A DNA stretch of 64,000 nucleotides from Corallococcus macrosporus DSM 14697. Lineage in GTDB: Bacteria > Myxococcota > Myxococcia > Myxococcales > Myxococcaceae. The notes under the pieces are model-generated. The model searched no databases and had not been told where the DNA came from. It saw only the letters and a program-made list of their open reading frames with translations. Shown piece after piece: positions 40,521-48,600 of the stretch. Each line of letters begins with the position of its first letter. The first letter of the stretch is position 1. The translations under genes were made by a program, and so were the position numbers. The stretch lies in NCBI RefSeq assembly GCF_002305895.1, contig NZ_CP022203.1, forward strand, positions 8,909,513 to 8,973,512, in the 5' to 3' direction.

Positions 40521-40892
40521 ATGGCCACCCAATTCCCGCGCCTCGAGCCCATCCACCGCGACTTCATCCTGCGCCAGCGGATGTTCTTCACGGCCTCCGC
40601 CGCCAGCACCGGCCGGGTGAACCTCTCACCGAAGGGGCTCGACTCGCTCCGCGTGCTCGGCCCCAACGAGGTCGTCTACCTGGACCTCACCGGCAGCGGG
40701 AATGAGACGGCCGCGCACCTGCGCGCCGACGGACGCCTCACCCTCATGTTCTGCGCCTTCGAGGGGCCGCCCATGATTCTGCGCCTCTATGGGCGGGGCC
40801 AGGTGCTGCGCCGGGGAGCGACGGGTACACCGGGCTGCTGGCCTCCGAGTTCGGCGGCGCGGAGCCGCTGGGGGCTCGAGAGACGTAGGCGC
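40521..40892 (+). pseudogene. Pyridoxamine-phosphate-oxidase-like FMN protein, frameshifted and shortened
   Basis: The start MATQFPRLEPIHRDFILRQR and the core RMFFTASAASTGRVNLSPKG, VYLDLTGSGNETAAHLR and LTLMFCAFEGPPMILRLYGR match the split-barrel FMN-binding family. At about 40816 the frame must shift to continue GSDGYTGLLASEFGGAEPLG, which then ends at a stop (about 40889), well before the expected RQIV...VDRVQTSCG-type C-terminus. The gene is therefore damaged twice. In the unshifted frame it runs on to 40967 with meaningless sequence. Confidence 0.6.
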
Positions 40893-40963
40893 CGGACCGG
40901 GCGGGCGCTGTCCACGGGCACTGACCCACCCGCCGTCCCGCCACACCCCTTCCATCCTGCCGC

Positions 40964-40993
40964 TTGACACGTAAGCACTTACTTACGCATTAT
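40964..40993 (+). promoter_or_regulatory. Sigma70-type promoter and operator of the arsR-like operon
   Basis: TTGACA at 40964-40969 and CATTAT at 40988-40993 are separated by 18 bp. The spacer contains the dyad CGTAAGcacTTACTTACG, a plausible autoregulatory ArsR site. The ATG at 41003 is only about 10 nt beyond the -10 box, implying a leaderless or near-leaderless mRNA. Confidence 0.65.
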
Positions 40994-41002
40994 CCGCGCA
41001 CG

Positions 41003-41329
41003 ATGATGCACACCGAGCCAGGGGTGTTCGGAGCAATCAGCCATCCAGCGCGGCGCCGCATGCTCGACCTGCTGGTCGACGGTGACCGCCCGGTGAATGC
41101 GATTGCCGAGAACTTCGAGATGAGCCGCCCGGCAGTGTCCCAGCACCTGCGCGTGCTGCTCGATGCGGGCCTCGTCACCGAGCAGCGGCACGGCAGGGAG
41201 CGGCGCTACCGCCTCGTGCCGGAGCAGCTGGCCCCGGTACGCGACTGGATTGCTCACTACGAGCGGTTCTGGGACGACAACTTCGCCCGCCTGCGGCGGC
41301 ACCTGGAGAAAGGCGACCAGCAGCAATGA
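41003..41329 (+). CDS. ArsR-family winged-helix repressor
   Basis: A 108-residue regulator with the ArsR winged helix: HPARRRMLDLLVDGDRPVNA, recognition helix MSRPAVSQHLRVLLDAGLVT, wing RHGRERRYRLVPEQL. It has no obvious metal-binding cysteines, in line with the subgroup that controls SRPBCC/DoxX operons. It overlaps the next gene by 4 bp (ATGA). A start at 41006 is equally possible. Confidence 0.9.
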   Translation: MMHTEPGVFGAISHPARRRMLDLLVDGDRPVNAIAENFEMSRPAVSQHLRVLLDAGLVTEQRHGRERRYRLVPEQLAPVRDWIAHYERFWDDNFARLRRHLEKGDQQQ

Positions 41330-41796
41330 CGACCAAGAGCATCCGGCGGGAGCTGAAGTTCACCCAGCCCCCCGCCACCGTGTGGCGCGCGCTCGCGACC
41401 CGCGAGGCGCTCGCCGACTGGATGTACCCAAACGACTTCGAGCCGCGCGTGGGGCATCGCTTCACGTTCCGCGTGCCGCCGGACCCTCGGAGCAAGTTCG
41501 ATGGGCTCGTCGTGCACTGCGAGGTGCTCCGGTGCGCGCCTCCGTCCGAGCTGGAGTTCACGTGGGTCGTGAACGATGGCTGGCTGGATACCCGCGTCAG
41601 CTACCGCCTCGAAGCCGACGGCGATGGGACGCGCGTGCTCTTCGAGCACTCCGGCTTCAAGGAGGACCAGGCGTTCCACGGCGCCGAGTACGGCTGGAAG
41701 CTGATGCACGGAAAGCTCGCCAAGACGCTCAAGCAGGCGTCGGACGGCGCCACGCGGCCTTCGCCCCCCAACGACAACCCGCCCCTCGAGGGCTGA
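41326..41796 (+). CDS. SRPBCC (AHSA1-like) domain protein
   Basis: A 156-residue START/AHSA1-type protein. Typical features are FTQPPATVWRALATREALAD, DWMYPNDFEPRVGHRFTFRV and the terminal helix GWKLMHGKLAKTLKQ. The family binds hydrophobic ligands; the function of this branch, always beside an ArsR repressor, is unknown. Second gene of the operon. Confidence 0.88.
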   Translation: MTTKSIRRELKFTQPPATVWRALATREALADWMYPNDFEPRVGHRFTFRVPPDPRSKFDGLVVHCEVLRCAPPSELEFTWVVNDGWLDTRVSYRLEADGDGTRVLFEHSGFKEDQAFHGAEYGWKLMHGKLAKTLKQASDGATRPSPPNDNPPLEG

Positions 41797-41812
41797 ACAC
41801 CGAGCCACCCCC

Positions 41813-42199
41813 ATGAACATCGTCTTCTGGATTCTTCAGGCCGTCCTCGCGCTGCTGTTCCTCGCGGGCGGTTCGTACAAGGCGTTCTCGTTTCAGCAGC
41901 TCGCGGGCCAGTTCAGCGAGGTCCCCATCGGAGCCTGGCGGGCGCTCGGCTTCCTCGAGATGGCCGGCGGCGTGCTGCTGATTGTCCCGGCGGCGTTCAA
42001 GTGGATGCCCGGCCTCACCGCGCACGCGGCCGCGGTGCTCACGTTCGAGACGTTCGCGCTCGCCGTGCTGTACGCGCGCCACTCGACGAAGATGACGCCC
42101 GAGAACCCGCTGCTCTGGTCGCTCGTGATGGGCGTGATGCTCGCCTTCGTGGCGTACGGCCGCTACGTCCTCAAGCCGGTGGTGGCAGCCGTCGCGTGA
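41813..42199 (+). CDS. DoxX-like membrane protein
   Basis: A 128-residue protein with four membrane helices (IVFWILQAVLALLFLAGGSY; ALGFLEMAGGVLLIVPAAFK; AAVLTFETFALAVLYARH; SLVMGVMLAFVAYGRYVL), matching the DoxX-like family. It lies 16 bp after the SRPBCC gene and completes the ArsR-SRPBCC-DoxX operon. It may be involved in redox or membrane stress (inference). Confidence 0.82.
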   Translation: MNIVFWILQAVLALLFLAGGSYKAFSFQQLAGQFSEVPIGAWRALGFLEMAGGVLLIVPAAFKWMPGLTAHAAAVLTFETFALAVLYARHSTKMTPENPLLWSLVMGVMLAFVAYGRYVLKPVVAAVA

Positions 42200-42218
42200 C
42201 GGGCGGCGCCCGCGCCCA

Positions 42219-42824
42219 TCACGGGACCGCCGCCAGCAGGGAGGGCTTCTCCGAGCCCTCCGGCAGCCACAGCGAGCCCAGCTCCAGCACCGAGGACGAG
42301 AAGGGGTCGGCGCGGACCAGCGCATCGTCCTCGTAGCTGGCCGTCAGCAGCCAGCCCCGCTTGACGCGCTGGTACACCTCCAGCGTGCGCACGGCGGGGT
42401 CCACCAGCCACACATGGGACACGCCCGCGCGCGCGTAGAGCGGCAGCTTGCGCGCGCGGTCCAGCGCGGCGGTGGAGGGCGTCAGCACCTCGCAGACCCA
42501 GTCCGGCGCCAGCGTGAGGAAGGGGACGTCCGGCTCGAAGGGGACGTCCACGCGCTCACGGCGCCAGCCGGCCATGTCCGGCACGAGCATGTCGTGGCCG
42601 AGGTGCAGCTCGGGCGCGCGCAGGAAGCACCAGCGGCCACTGCCGCCACGGCGCTTGTCGAGCTGCTCTCCCAGCTCCACGCCCAGCATGAAGGCCGCGC
42701 GCGTCTGCGCGGCGGTGGGACGAGGCGAGGCGACCAGCTCCTCGTCCAGAATCTCCCCCACCCAGCCCGAGGGCAGGGCCGAGAGCATCGAATGGTTCGC
42801 CAGGGGGATGGTGCCTTCAATCAC
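42219..42824 (-). CDS. Uma2-family (DUF820) PD-(D/E)XK endonuclease-like protein
   Basis: A 201-residue protein. The Uma2 core is clear: PDMAGWRRERVDVPFEPDVP, APDWVCEVLTPSTAALDRAR (E-V-L-(S/T)-P motif) and YARAGVSHVWLVDPAVRTLE. A GGAGG sequence four bases before the GTG at 42824 fixes the start. The family has a restriction-endonuclease fold and is often found in multiple copies; physiological role unknown. Confidence 0.82.
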   Translation of the reverse strand: MIEGTIPLANHSMLSALPSGWVGEILDEELVASPRPTAAQTRAAFMLGVELGEQLDKRRGGSGRWCFLRAPELHLGHDMLVPDMAGWRRERVDVPFEPDVPFLTLAPDWVCEVLTPSTAALDRARKLPLYARAGVSHVWLVDPAVRTLEVYQRVKRGWLLTASYEDDALVRADPFSSSVLELGSLWLPEGSEKPSLLAAVP

Positions 42825-42900
42825 AGCGCCTCCGAGAATCACCGGTTGAGGCGGGCATTCTAGGGAGCCGTCTGACACGTCCTCCGCTCGGCGGAAGGCG

Positions 42901-44409
42901 TCATTTCCCGATGCAGAAACGCTGGAAGATTGCGTCCAGCAGGGCCTCCGAAACGACGGTACCGGACACTTCGCCCAGCGACTCCAACGCGAGCCCCACT
43001 TCCCCGGAGACGACTTCCAGGGTGGACACGCGCGAGGCGCGCTCCGCGCGGCCCAGCGCCTCGGACGCGCGACGCAGGGCATCGGCGTGACGCTCGGAGA
43101 CGAGCGCCACCGCGGAGGGCGTGCCACCGCCCCACAGCCGCCCGAGCATGTCGTCCCGAAGCGCGTCCACACCTTCACCGGTGAGGCCGCTCACGCGCTG
43201 GCGCGGCGACTCGGATGCATCCGCCGCGCCGCCTTCAACGGCTCCGCCATTCACGCGCTGGCGAGGCGACTCGGAAGCGTCAGCCGCGCCGCCTTCAGCG
43301 CTTCCGCCGCTCACGCGCTGGCGCGGCGACTCGGATGCATCCGCCGCGCCGCCTTCAACGGCTCCGCCACCCACGCGCCGGCGCGGCGACTCGGATGCAT
43401 CCGCCACGTCGCACTTGCCGTCCACCACCAGCACGGGCGTGCCACCCGCGTCACGCGTCCACGCCGCCGCCTCCGCCCGCGTCACGCCCGGCGGCAGCAC
43501 GAGCACGGCCAGGTCCACGCCCGCGAGCAGCTCGCGCGTGCGCGCGATGCCCAGCGCCTCCACGCGCCCCGGCGTCTCCCGCAGCCCCGCCGTGTCGAAG
43601 AGCGTCACCGCCAGCCCGTCCCACTCCACGCGGGCCTCCAGGGCATCCCGCGTGGTGCCGGGCTCGTCATCCACCAGCGCGCGGGCCTCGCCCACCAGCC
43701 GGTTGAACAGCGTGGACTTGCCCGCGTTGACGGGACCGAACAGCGCCACGCGAGCCCCCCGGCGCACCAGCCGGCCCCGGCCCGCCTCGGCCAGCAGCGC
43801 CTCCGCCTGGGCGCGCAGCGCGGTGACACGCGGGCCCACGTCCTCGTCGGCGCCCTCCGCCTCGTCGGGGAAGCTGAGCACGCCCTCCATGTCCGCGTGC
43901 AGCGCGCGCAGCGGCGCCTCCAGCGCCTGCACCCGCGAGGCGAGCACCCCGGAGAGCCCCGCCGCCGCAGCCCGCACCGCGGCCTCCGAGTCCGCGGCCA
44001 CCAGGTCCGCCACCGCCTCCGCGCGCGTCAAATCCAGGCGCCCGTTGAGGAAGGCCCGGCGGGTGAACTCACCCGGCGCCGCATGGCGCACGCGCGCGTC
44101 CTCCAACGCCCGCGCCAGCAGCAGCCGCAGGAGCCGCGGACTGCCGTGCGCCTGCAGCTCCACCACGTCCTCCCCCGTGAAGGACCGCGGCCCCCGGAAG
44201 TAGAGGAACAGGCCCTCATCGAGCGCGCGCCCCTCCGCGTCCACGAAGGACGCGAGGTACGCGTGGCGCGGCGTGGGCCGCGCGGGCACGCCCGGGGCCA
44301 GCAGCCGGCCCACCTCCAGCGCGTCAGGGCCCGACAGCCGGAGGATGCCCACGGCTCCCGCGGCGGGCGCGGTGGCCAGGGCGGCGATGGTCATGGAAGA
44401 AGACGTCAT
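42901..44409 (-). CDS. mnmE: tRNA modification GTPase MnmE with an inserted 20-residue repeat
   Basis: A 502-residue GTPase that works with MnmG on U34 of tRNA. The N-terminal tetrahydrofolate-binding domain (TIAALATAPAAGAVGILRLS) precedes the G domain with G1 GPVNAGKSTLFNRL (near residue 224), G2 EPGTTRD and G3 DTAGL (near 271). The C-terminal FCIGK with its cysteine is intact. Between the G4 region and G5 (SGLTGEG), residues about 335-406 are four tandem copies of a module of the type DASESPRQRVSGGSAEGGAA. The G4 motif reads GKCD rather than NKxD. Probably still functional. Confidence 0.93.
   Translation of the reverse strand: MTSSSMTIAALATAPAAGAVGILRLSGPDALEVGRLLAPGVPARPTPRHAYLASFVDAEGRALDEGLFLYFRGPRSFTGEDVVELQAHGSPRLLRLLLARALEDARVRHAAPGEFTRRAFLNGRLDLTRAEAVADLVAADSEAAVRAAAAGLSGVLASRVQALEAPLRALHADMEGVLSFPDEAEGADEDVGPRVTALRAQAEALLAEAGRGRLVRRGARVALFGPVNAGKSTLFNRLVGEARALVDDEPGTTRDALEARVEWDGLAVTLFDTAGLRETPGRVEALGIARTRELLAGVDLAVLVLPPGVTRAEAAAWTRDAGGTPVLVVDGKCDVADASESPRRRVGGGAVEGGAADASESPRQRVSGGSAEGGAADASESPRQRVNGGAVEGGAADASESPRQRVSGLTGEGVDALRDDMLGRLWGGGTPSAVALVSERHADALRRASEALGRAERASRVSTLEVVSGEVGLALESLGEVSGTVVSEALLDAIFQRFCIGK
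43191..43410 (-). repeat. 60-bp in-frame tandem repeat inside mnmE
   Basis: Units start at 43191, 43251, 43311 and 43371 on the plus strand, exactly 60 bp apart, with only a few substitutions. Each encodes 20 residues, so unit number can change without breaking the frame. Confidence 0.9.
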
Positions 44410-44481
44410 ACGGAGGGAGACGTCATACGCGGCCGGTGGCGCGAAGCCACCTGGAACCTGGACCGCGAGGGCCCCGCTGCG

Positions 44482-44709
44482 TCAGCGGGTGCCCATGGGC
44501 GGCGTGGAGCCGCGGGCGGCCTTCTCCACGGCCTCGCGGTTCTCCTCGATGTAGCGCTCCACCGCCTCGTCCTCGAGCTCCAAATCCCGCAGGACGCCCG
44601 GGTAGACGAAGCGGAACGCGGGGGACTCCTCGTCCCCGCGGAGGCGGAAGCTCATCTTGAGCACCGCCGCGCCATACAGCTTGTCCTTGAGAGCTTTCGC
44701 CTTGCCCAT
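44482..44709 (-). CDS. Hypothetical 75-residue protein
   Basis: Starts MGKAKALKDKLYGAAVLKMS and contains RFVYPGVLRDLELEDEAVER and a charged helical tail. No domain recognised. Its position between jag and mnmE, with gaps of 48 and 72 bp on the same strand, supports a real gene in the rpmH-mnmE transcript. Confidence 0.65.
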   Translation of the reverse strand: MGKAKALKDKLYGAAVLKMSFRLRGDEESPAFRFVYPGVLRDLELEDEAVERYIEENREAVEKAARGSTPPMGTR

Positions 44710-44757
44710 CCCTCGTCTCGCTTCGGGAGCTCCGGCGCGCGCGGCGCGCCCGGCGGC

Positions 44758-45537
44758 TCACGCGTCGAAGTCGTCCTCGTCGTCGTCCGGCAGCATGCTC
44801 CGCTTTGGGAGCGGGGCGGGCTTGTCCGGAGTGAACACCACGCGGCGGTTACGGCCCTCGCCCTCCGCCGACACCTTCACGCCACCCACTCCTTCTACTG
44901 ACGTGAGGACGCGCGCGCGGTCTTCAAGCTTCATGGCGGCAATCGCGTAGAAGCGGCCCAGGCCGCCCGACTTCTCCGCGAGCTGGCGGACCGCCGCCTT
45001 CAGCGCGGCATCCTCCTCCACCGTCACCGAGCGCTCGTCCGCCTCGCCCTTGCTGGCGGGGGCGGCCTTGGCGGCGGGGGCCTGCGCACCCCGCTGGCCT
45101 CCCTTCGCCGGAGCAGGCGCCGCCGCCGCCGCGGCACGAGGCGCGGAGGGAGCGGGCGCGGCGGCCGGAGCAGCCCCCTGCGCCGCCGCGGCCTGCTGCG
45201 GCTCACGGCGCTGCCGGGGCTCCGGGTGCACACCGGCCCCCAGCATCACCCAGCGCCGCTCGGCGCCGGGGCGGTGCAGCATCTTGTTCAGCAGGAACTG
45301 GAGCGAGTCCACCACCTGGCTGCGCCGTCCCACCTCCACGCCGGGGGGCGGCGCGGGCTCGAAGTGGAGCGCCACGGACAGGCTGCCGTCGGCGGCATCC
45401 TTCATGTCCAGGCGCGCCGGGAAGCCCATCAGCCCGAGGATGTCACCGAGGAGCTTCTCCACGCGGCCGCGGAGCTCCTCGGACGAAGCGCCCGAGGCCG
45501 GCGTGGACGGCGTCTGCTGGGGAACCTGCTCGCTCAC
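44758..45537 (-). CDS. jag: Jag/KhpB-like RNA-binding protein
   Basis: A 259-residue protein. The N-terminal KH-like domain (ELRGRVEKLLGDILGLMGFP; SQVVDSLQFLLNKMLHRP) is followed by a long Ala/Pro/Gln linker and a C-terminal R3H-like domain (FYAIAAMKLEDRARVLTSVE; VKVSAEGEGRNRRVVFTP). The R3H invariant histidine is replaced (DRARVLT in place of ERRxIH), so nucleic-acid binding by this domain may be altered. The GTG start overlaps the yidC stop by 3-4 bp, fixing the start; the longer frame to 45609 is a yidC overlap. Confidence 0.85.
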   Translation of the reverse strand: MSEQVPQQTPSTPASGASSEELRGRVEKLLGDILGLMGFPARLDMKDAADGSLSVALHFEPAPPPGVEVGRRSQVVDSLQFLLNKMLHRPGAERRWVMLGAGVHPEPRQRREPQQAAAAQGAAPAAAPAPSAPRAAAAAAPAPAKGGQRGAQAPAAKAAPASKGEADERSVTVEEDAALKAAVRQLAEKSGGLGRFYAIAAMKLEDRARVLTSVEGVGGVKVSAEGEGRNRRVVFTPDKPAPLPKRSMLPDDDEDDFDA

Positions 45538-47348
45538 TTGCGTTTGCCTCCCGCACCGGCCACCGCCGGCGTCCCACCGCCCGCCTCGGGCTTGTTCCGG
45601 TCCAGCCACTTCCGCAGGCCGTACTGCTGCGCGATGGAGAGGATGTTGTTCGTGAAGATGTAGAGCGAAAGGCCCGCCGGGTACTGGAGCAGCGTCAGCG
45701 TAAAGATGATGGGCAGGAACCAGGTCATGATTTTCGCCTGGGTCGCATCCATCATCTGCGGCTGCATCTTCTGGGTGATGACCATGGACACGCCCAGCGC
45801 CAGCGGCAACAGGTACGTGGGGTCCTTGTAGGTCAGGTCACGCCAGATGGGCCCGATGAAGGGCTCGCCGTAGATGTCGAAGCTGTTTCGCAGCGCGGTG
45901 AACAAGGCAATCCACACCGGCATCTGGATGAGGAGGGGGAGACACCCGCCCAGCGGGTTCACCTTGGCCTCCTGGTACAGCTTCATGATTTCGAGGTTCT
46001 GCTGCTCGCGGTTGTCCGCGTGCTTCTTGCGAATCTCCTCCATGCGCGGCTGGAGCTTCTTCACCTCTTCCATGCTGACCATGGAGCGGTAGGTGAGGGG
46101 CAGCAGCACCAGCTTCACCACGACGGTGAGCAGGATGATGGCCACGCCCCAGTTGCCGGTGAGGCCGTGGAAGAACTTCATCACCGCGAGGAGGATTTTG
46201 CAGATGACGGCCCAGATGCCGAAGTCCACCGTCTCCGCCAGCGGCGGGTGGAACGTGGCGTCCGTCAGGCCGGCGGAGGTGCGCAGCGAGGCGCCGGGCA
46301 CCAGCGCCAGCAGGTCCGGGTCCTTGGGGCCGAAGTAGCCGCCGAAGCGCAGCGTCACCGTCTCGCCCGGGGCGGCGGAGATGGGGAAGGACGCCGTCAC
46401 CTTGCGCAGGGTGGGCGTGGCCTCGAAGGCGCACGAGCCGGGGCGCGGCCCCTCCAGCGGGTAGAGCGCGGACAGGAAGTACTGCTGGTCGATGCCGAAG
46501 AACTGCACCTGGCCGCGGGCGTCCTCGGCGTCCGGGGCGTCGTCGCCCGGGCTCATCTTCTGGAGCTCGTCCCCCACCCAGCAGGCGGAGCGGCTCAGGT
46601 TGCCCACGCCGCCGAAGAAGGACGGCGCGTGCTCGAAGTTCGGGTCGATGGCGCGGTTGTGGTGCACCTGCAGCTCGCCGCTCTGCGGCTGGCCGGAGGT
46701 GTTGCGCACCTCGAGGGTGTAGGAGAGCTCGAAGCCGTCCTGGGGCCACTTGATGCGCTTCACGACCTCCCAGGGGCCGCGGCGGCCGGTGAAGGTGACG
46801 CCGTCCGCGGTGCCGGGGGCGCCCTCATCCAGGGCGTAGTTCAGGTCCGCGGGCAGCGGGCTGGCGCCGGTGATGGAGACGGCCAGCGGCAGCGGCTGGC
46901 CCGGGGTGGGGCGCGCCAGGTCCATCTGCGGCGCGGGGGGAATCTCCTTGCCGAACAGCTTCTGGAAGCCCTGGGCGACGGTGAGCTCCTGCTGCTCCCG
47001 CATCTTCGCGCCCTTGAGCACGGCGGCGGTGAGGCCGGCGCCCTCGGAGGAGAAGGTGTAGACGGACTCGTCGCGGAGCAGCTCCACCTTGCGCGTCGGA
47101 GGCGGCGGGGCCTCCGCGGTGGTGCCCGTCCCGGTGCCGCCCTCGGGGGGCTGCACGGCGGGCGGCGTGGTGCCGGCGTCGGGCGTCGCGGTGGCGACCA
47201 CGCCCGCGTCGGGGACTTCCGAGCCGGGCGGGGGAGGGGTGGGAGCGAAGAAGAAGGTGTAGACGGCAGTGGCCGCGAACGAGAGGGCCAGGGCCGCCAG
47301 CAGTCGCTTCTGCGAATCGTTCGACTGGGGCGAGAGCGGATCGTTCAT
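45534..47348 (-). CDS. yidC: Membrane protein insertase YidC
   Basis: A 604-residue inner-membrane insertase. Features are an N-terminal helix (RLLAALALSFAATAVYTFFF), a Pro/Thr-rich stretch, the periplasmic beta-sandwich domain of the Gram-negative type (about residues 90-370), and the conserved C-terminal core (GNWGVAIILLTVVVKLVLLP; PLGGCLPLLIQMPVWIALFT; QYPAGLSLYIFTNNILSIAQ). The ATG at 47348 begins MNDPLSPQSNDSQKRLL. It lies in the rpmH-rnpA-yidD-yidC-jag order. Confidence 0.96.
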   Translation of the reverse strand: MNDPLSPQSNDSQKRLLAALALSFAATAVYTFFFAPTPPPPGSEVPDAGVVATATPDAGTTPPAVQPPEGGTGTGTTAEAPPPPTRKVELLRDESVYTFSSEGAGLTAAVLKGAKMREQQELTVAQGFQKLFGKEIPPAPQMDLARPTPGQPLPLAVSITGASPLPADLNYALDEGAPGTADGVTFTGRRGPWEVVKRIKWPQDGFELSYTLEVRNTSGQPQSGELQVHHNRAIDPNFEHAPSFFGGVGNLSRSACWVGDELQKMSPGDDAPDAEDARGQVQFFGIDQQYFLSALYPLEGPRPGSCAFEATPTLRKVTASFPISAAPGETVTLRFGGYFGPKDPDLLALVPGASLRTSAGLTDATFHPPLAETVDFGIWAVICKILLAVMKFFHGLTGNWGVAIILLTVVVKLVLLPLTYRSMVSMEEVKKLQPRMEEIRKKHADNREQQNLEIMKLYQEAKVNPLGGCLPLLIQMPVWIALFTALRNSFDIYGEPFIGPIWRDLTYKDPTYLLPLALGVSMVITQKMQPQMMDATQAKIMTWFLPIIFTLTLLQYPAGLSLYIFTNNILSIAQQYGLRKWLDRNKPEAGGGTPAVAGAGGKRK

Positions 47349-47397
47349 AGACTCCCCCCTCCACGAGGGAGAGGGCGGCAATGGGTGGAACCCCTCG

Positions 47398-47616
47398 TCA
47401 CGGCACCGGGTCGATACCGCCGGGGTGGAAGGGTTGGCAGCGCATGAGCCGCCAGACAGTGAGCCACGACCCCTTGAGGCCGCCGTGCTTCTCCAGCGCC
47501 TCCATGGCGTACGTGGAGCACGAGGGATGGAACCGGCACACCCGAGGGAGCAACGGTCCGAGGAACTTCCGGTAGAAGCGGATGGGCAGCGAGATGACGA
47601 AGGCCAGCGGGCTCAT
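47398..47616 (-). CDS. yidD: Membrane protein insertion efficiency factor YidD
   Basis: A 72-residue protein with the family core [33 protein letters not shown] and [13 protein letters not shown]. It overlaps the end of rnpA by 4 bp and precedes yidC by about 49 bp. It assists YidC-dependent insertion. Confidence 0.95.
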   Translation of the reverse strand: MSPLAFVISLPIRFYRKFLGPLLPRVCRFHPSCSTYAMEALEKHGGLKGSWLTVWRLMRCQPFHPGGIDPVP

Positions 47617-48035
47617 CTGGGAGGCTCCTTCGGCTTCGTCTCCACCGCGCGGGGCAGCCGCTGCAGCTTACGGGTGACACCGTCAAAGGCCCGCGCCAGC
47701 GCCGGAAAGGAAGCATCCTTCGCGGAGGAGCGCGCCACCAGGACGACGTCCAGGCCGGACGGCCATTGCATGCGGCGCTTGCGAAAAAGCTCCCGCAGCA
47801 CGCGCCTCAAGCGCGCCCGGACGACAGCGTTGCCCACCTTGCTCGACACGGTCAGGCCAACACGCGAGTACGGTCGGCCATTGCGCTTCACGAGGGCCAG
47901 GAGGCAGTCCGAAGGGACTTTCTGCCCGCCTTCCTGGACCTCGAGGAACTCGCGCCGTTGAAGCAGGCGCAGGGCCTTGGGGAAGCGCTGGTCTGCCGGG
48001 TGGGACTCGCCCGGCGTCGCACCCTCGGCCCTCAC
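47613..48035 (-). CDS. rnpA: Ribonuclease P protein component RnpA
   Basis: A 140-residue protein subunit of RNase P. The N-terminal region ([20 protein letters not shown]) and the RNR-type motif region ([20 protein letters not shown]) are conserved, though the usual RNxxKR order is slightly varied. A GTG start lies about 12 bp after the rpmH stop. Confidence 0.93.
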   Translation of the reverse strand: MRAEGATPGESHPADQRFPKALRLLQRREFLEVQEGGQKVPSDCLLALVKRNGRPYSRVGLTVSSKVGNAVVRARLRRVLRELFRKRRMQWPSGLDVVLVARSSAKDASFPALARAFDGVTRKLQRLPRAVETKPKEPPR

Positions 48036-48047
48036 ACGCGAACTCGC

Positions 48048-48200
48048 CTACTTCTTGGGAGCGGACACGACGAGCCGCTTGCGACCCTTCGCACGACGAC
48101 GCTTGAGGACATCCCGGCCGCCCTTGGTGGCGTTCCGCTTGCGGAACCCGTGGGCGCGGTTGCGGCGGACCTTCGACGGCTGGTACGTGCGCTTGGACAC
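48048..48200 (-). CDS. rpmH: 50S ribosomal protein L34
   Basis: A 50-residue protein: [20 protein letters not shown] followed by [20 protein letters not shown] and [10 protein letters not shown]. The GTG start is inferred from the conserved first residues. It leads the minus-strand rpmH-rnpA-yidD-yidC-jag-mnmE block. In most bacteria dnaA lies divergently next to it; here an element island does. Confidence 0.96.
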   Translation of the reverse strand: MSKRTYQPSKVRRNRAHGFRKRNATKGGRDVLKRRRAKGRKRLVVSAPKK

Positions 48201-48306
48201 GGCTCTTACTCCTTGGTGATGACGGCGGCGCCTCCTACCGCTTCGGCGCGACCTGAACTAGGGAAAGGGGCGGGTCCGTACCCCCATTTCCAGGGTAAGT
48301 CAACGT

Positions 48307-48495
48307 TGGATCACCCTGGCACACCCTGGAGTCCCCGCCGGGAGGCCCGTGGGCCGGCCCGAGGTAGGACAATGAGGGCCTGGCGGATACTGACGGTGCC
48401 AACCACCGCCCAACGCACGGCGGCGGCAGTTTAATCGCGAAGCGCGCGGGCGTCTGCTTCTCCGGCGGTTTTTCTTGGCGGCCACCAGGCGGGGG
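48307..48495. repeat. Direct repeat copy A (rpmH upstream region)
   Basis: About 190 bp shared with 59206-59396 in the same orientation. The central 69 bp (48381-48449) are identical to 59281-59349; the flanks are 70-85 % similar. It lies 100-300 bp upstream of rpmH, so it probably includes the rpmH promoter region. Homology may extend a further 15 bp left. Confidence 0.85.
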
Positions 48496-48600
48496 GCCAA
48501 CCTCACGATTGGGCATCAGCCAAGCGCCATCTCCACATCCCGCTGATCACCCTCTGGCCGGCAACTTCACGTGTGCTGAGTCGCGGCCAGGGACCAGCCA

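Noticed and set aside
48235-48516. Minus-strand frames in the rpmH upstream region, repeated near 59.2 kb
   Set aside because: The shared peptide (ASRLNCRRRALGGGWHRQYP) only reflects the duplicated DNA; more than one frame is open and no start is convincing.
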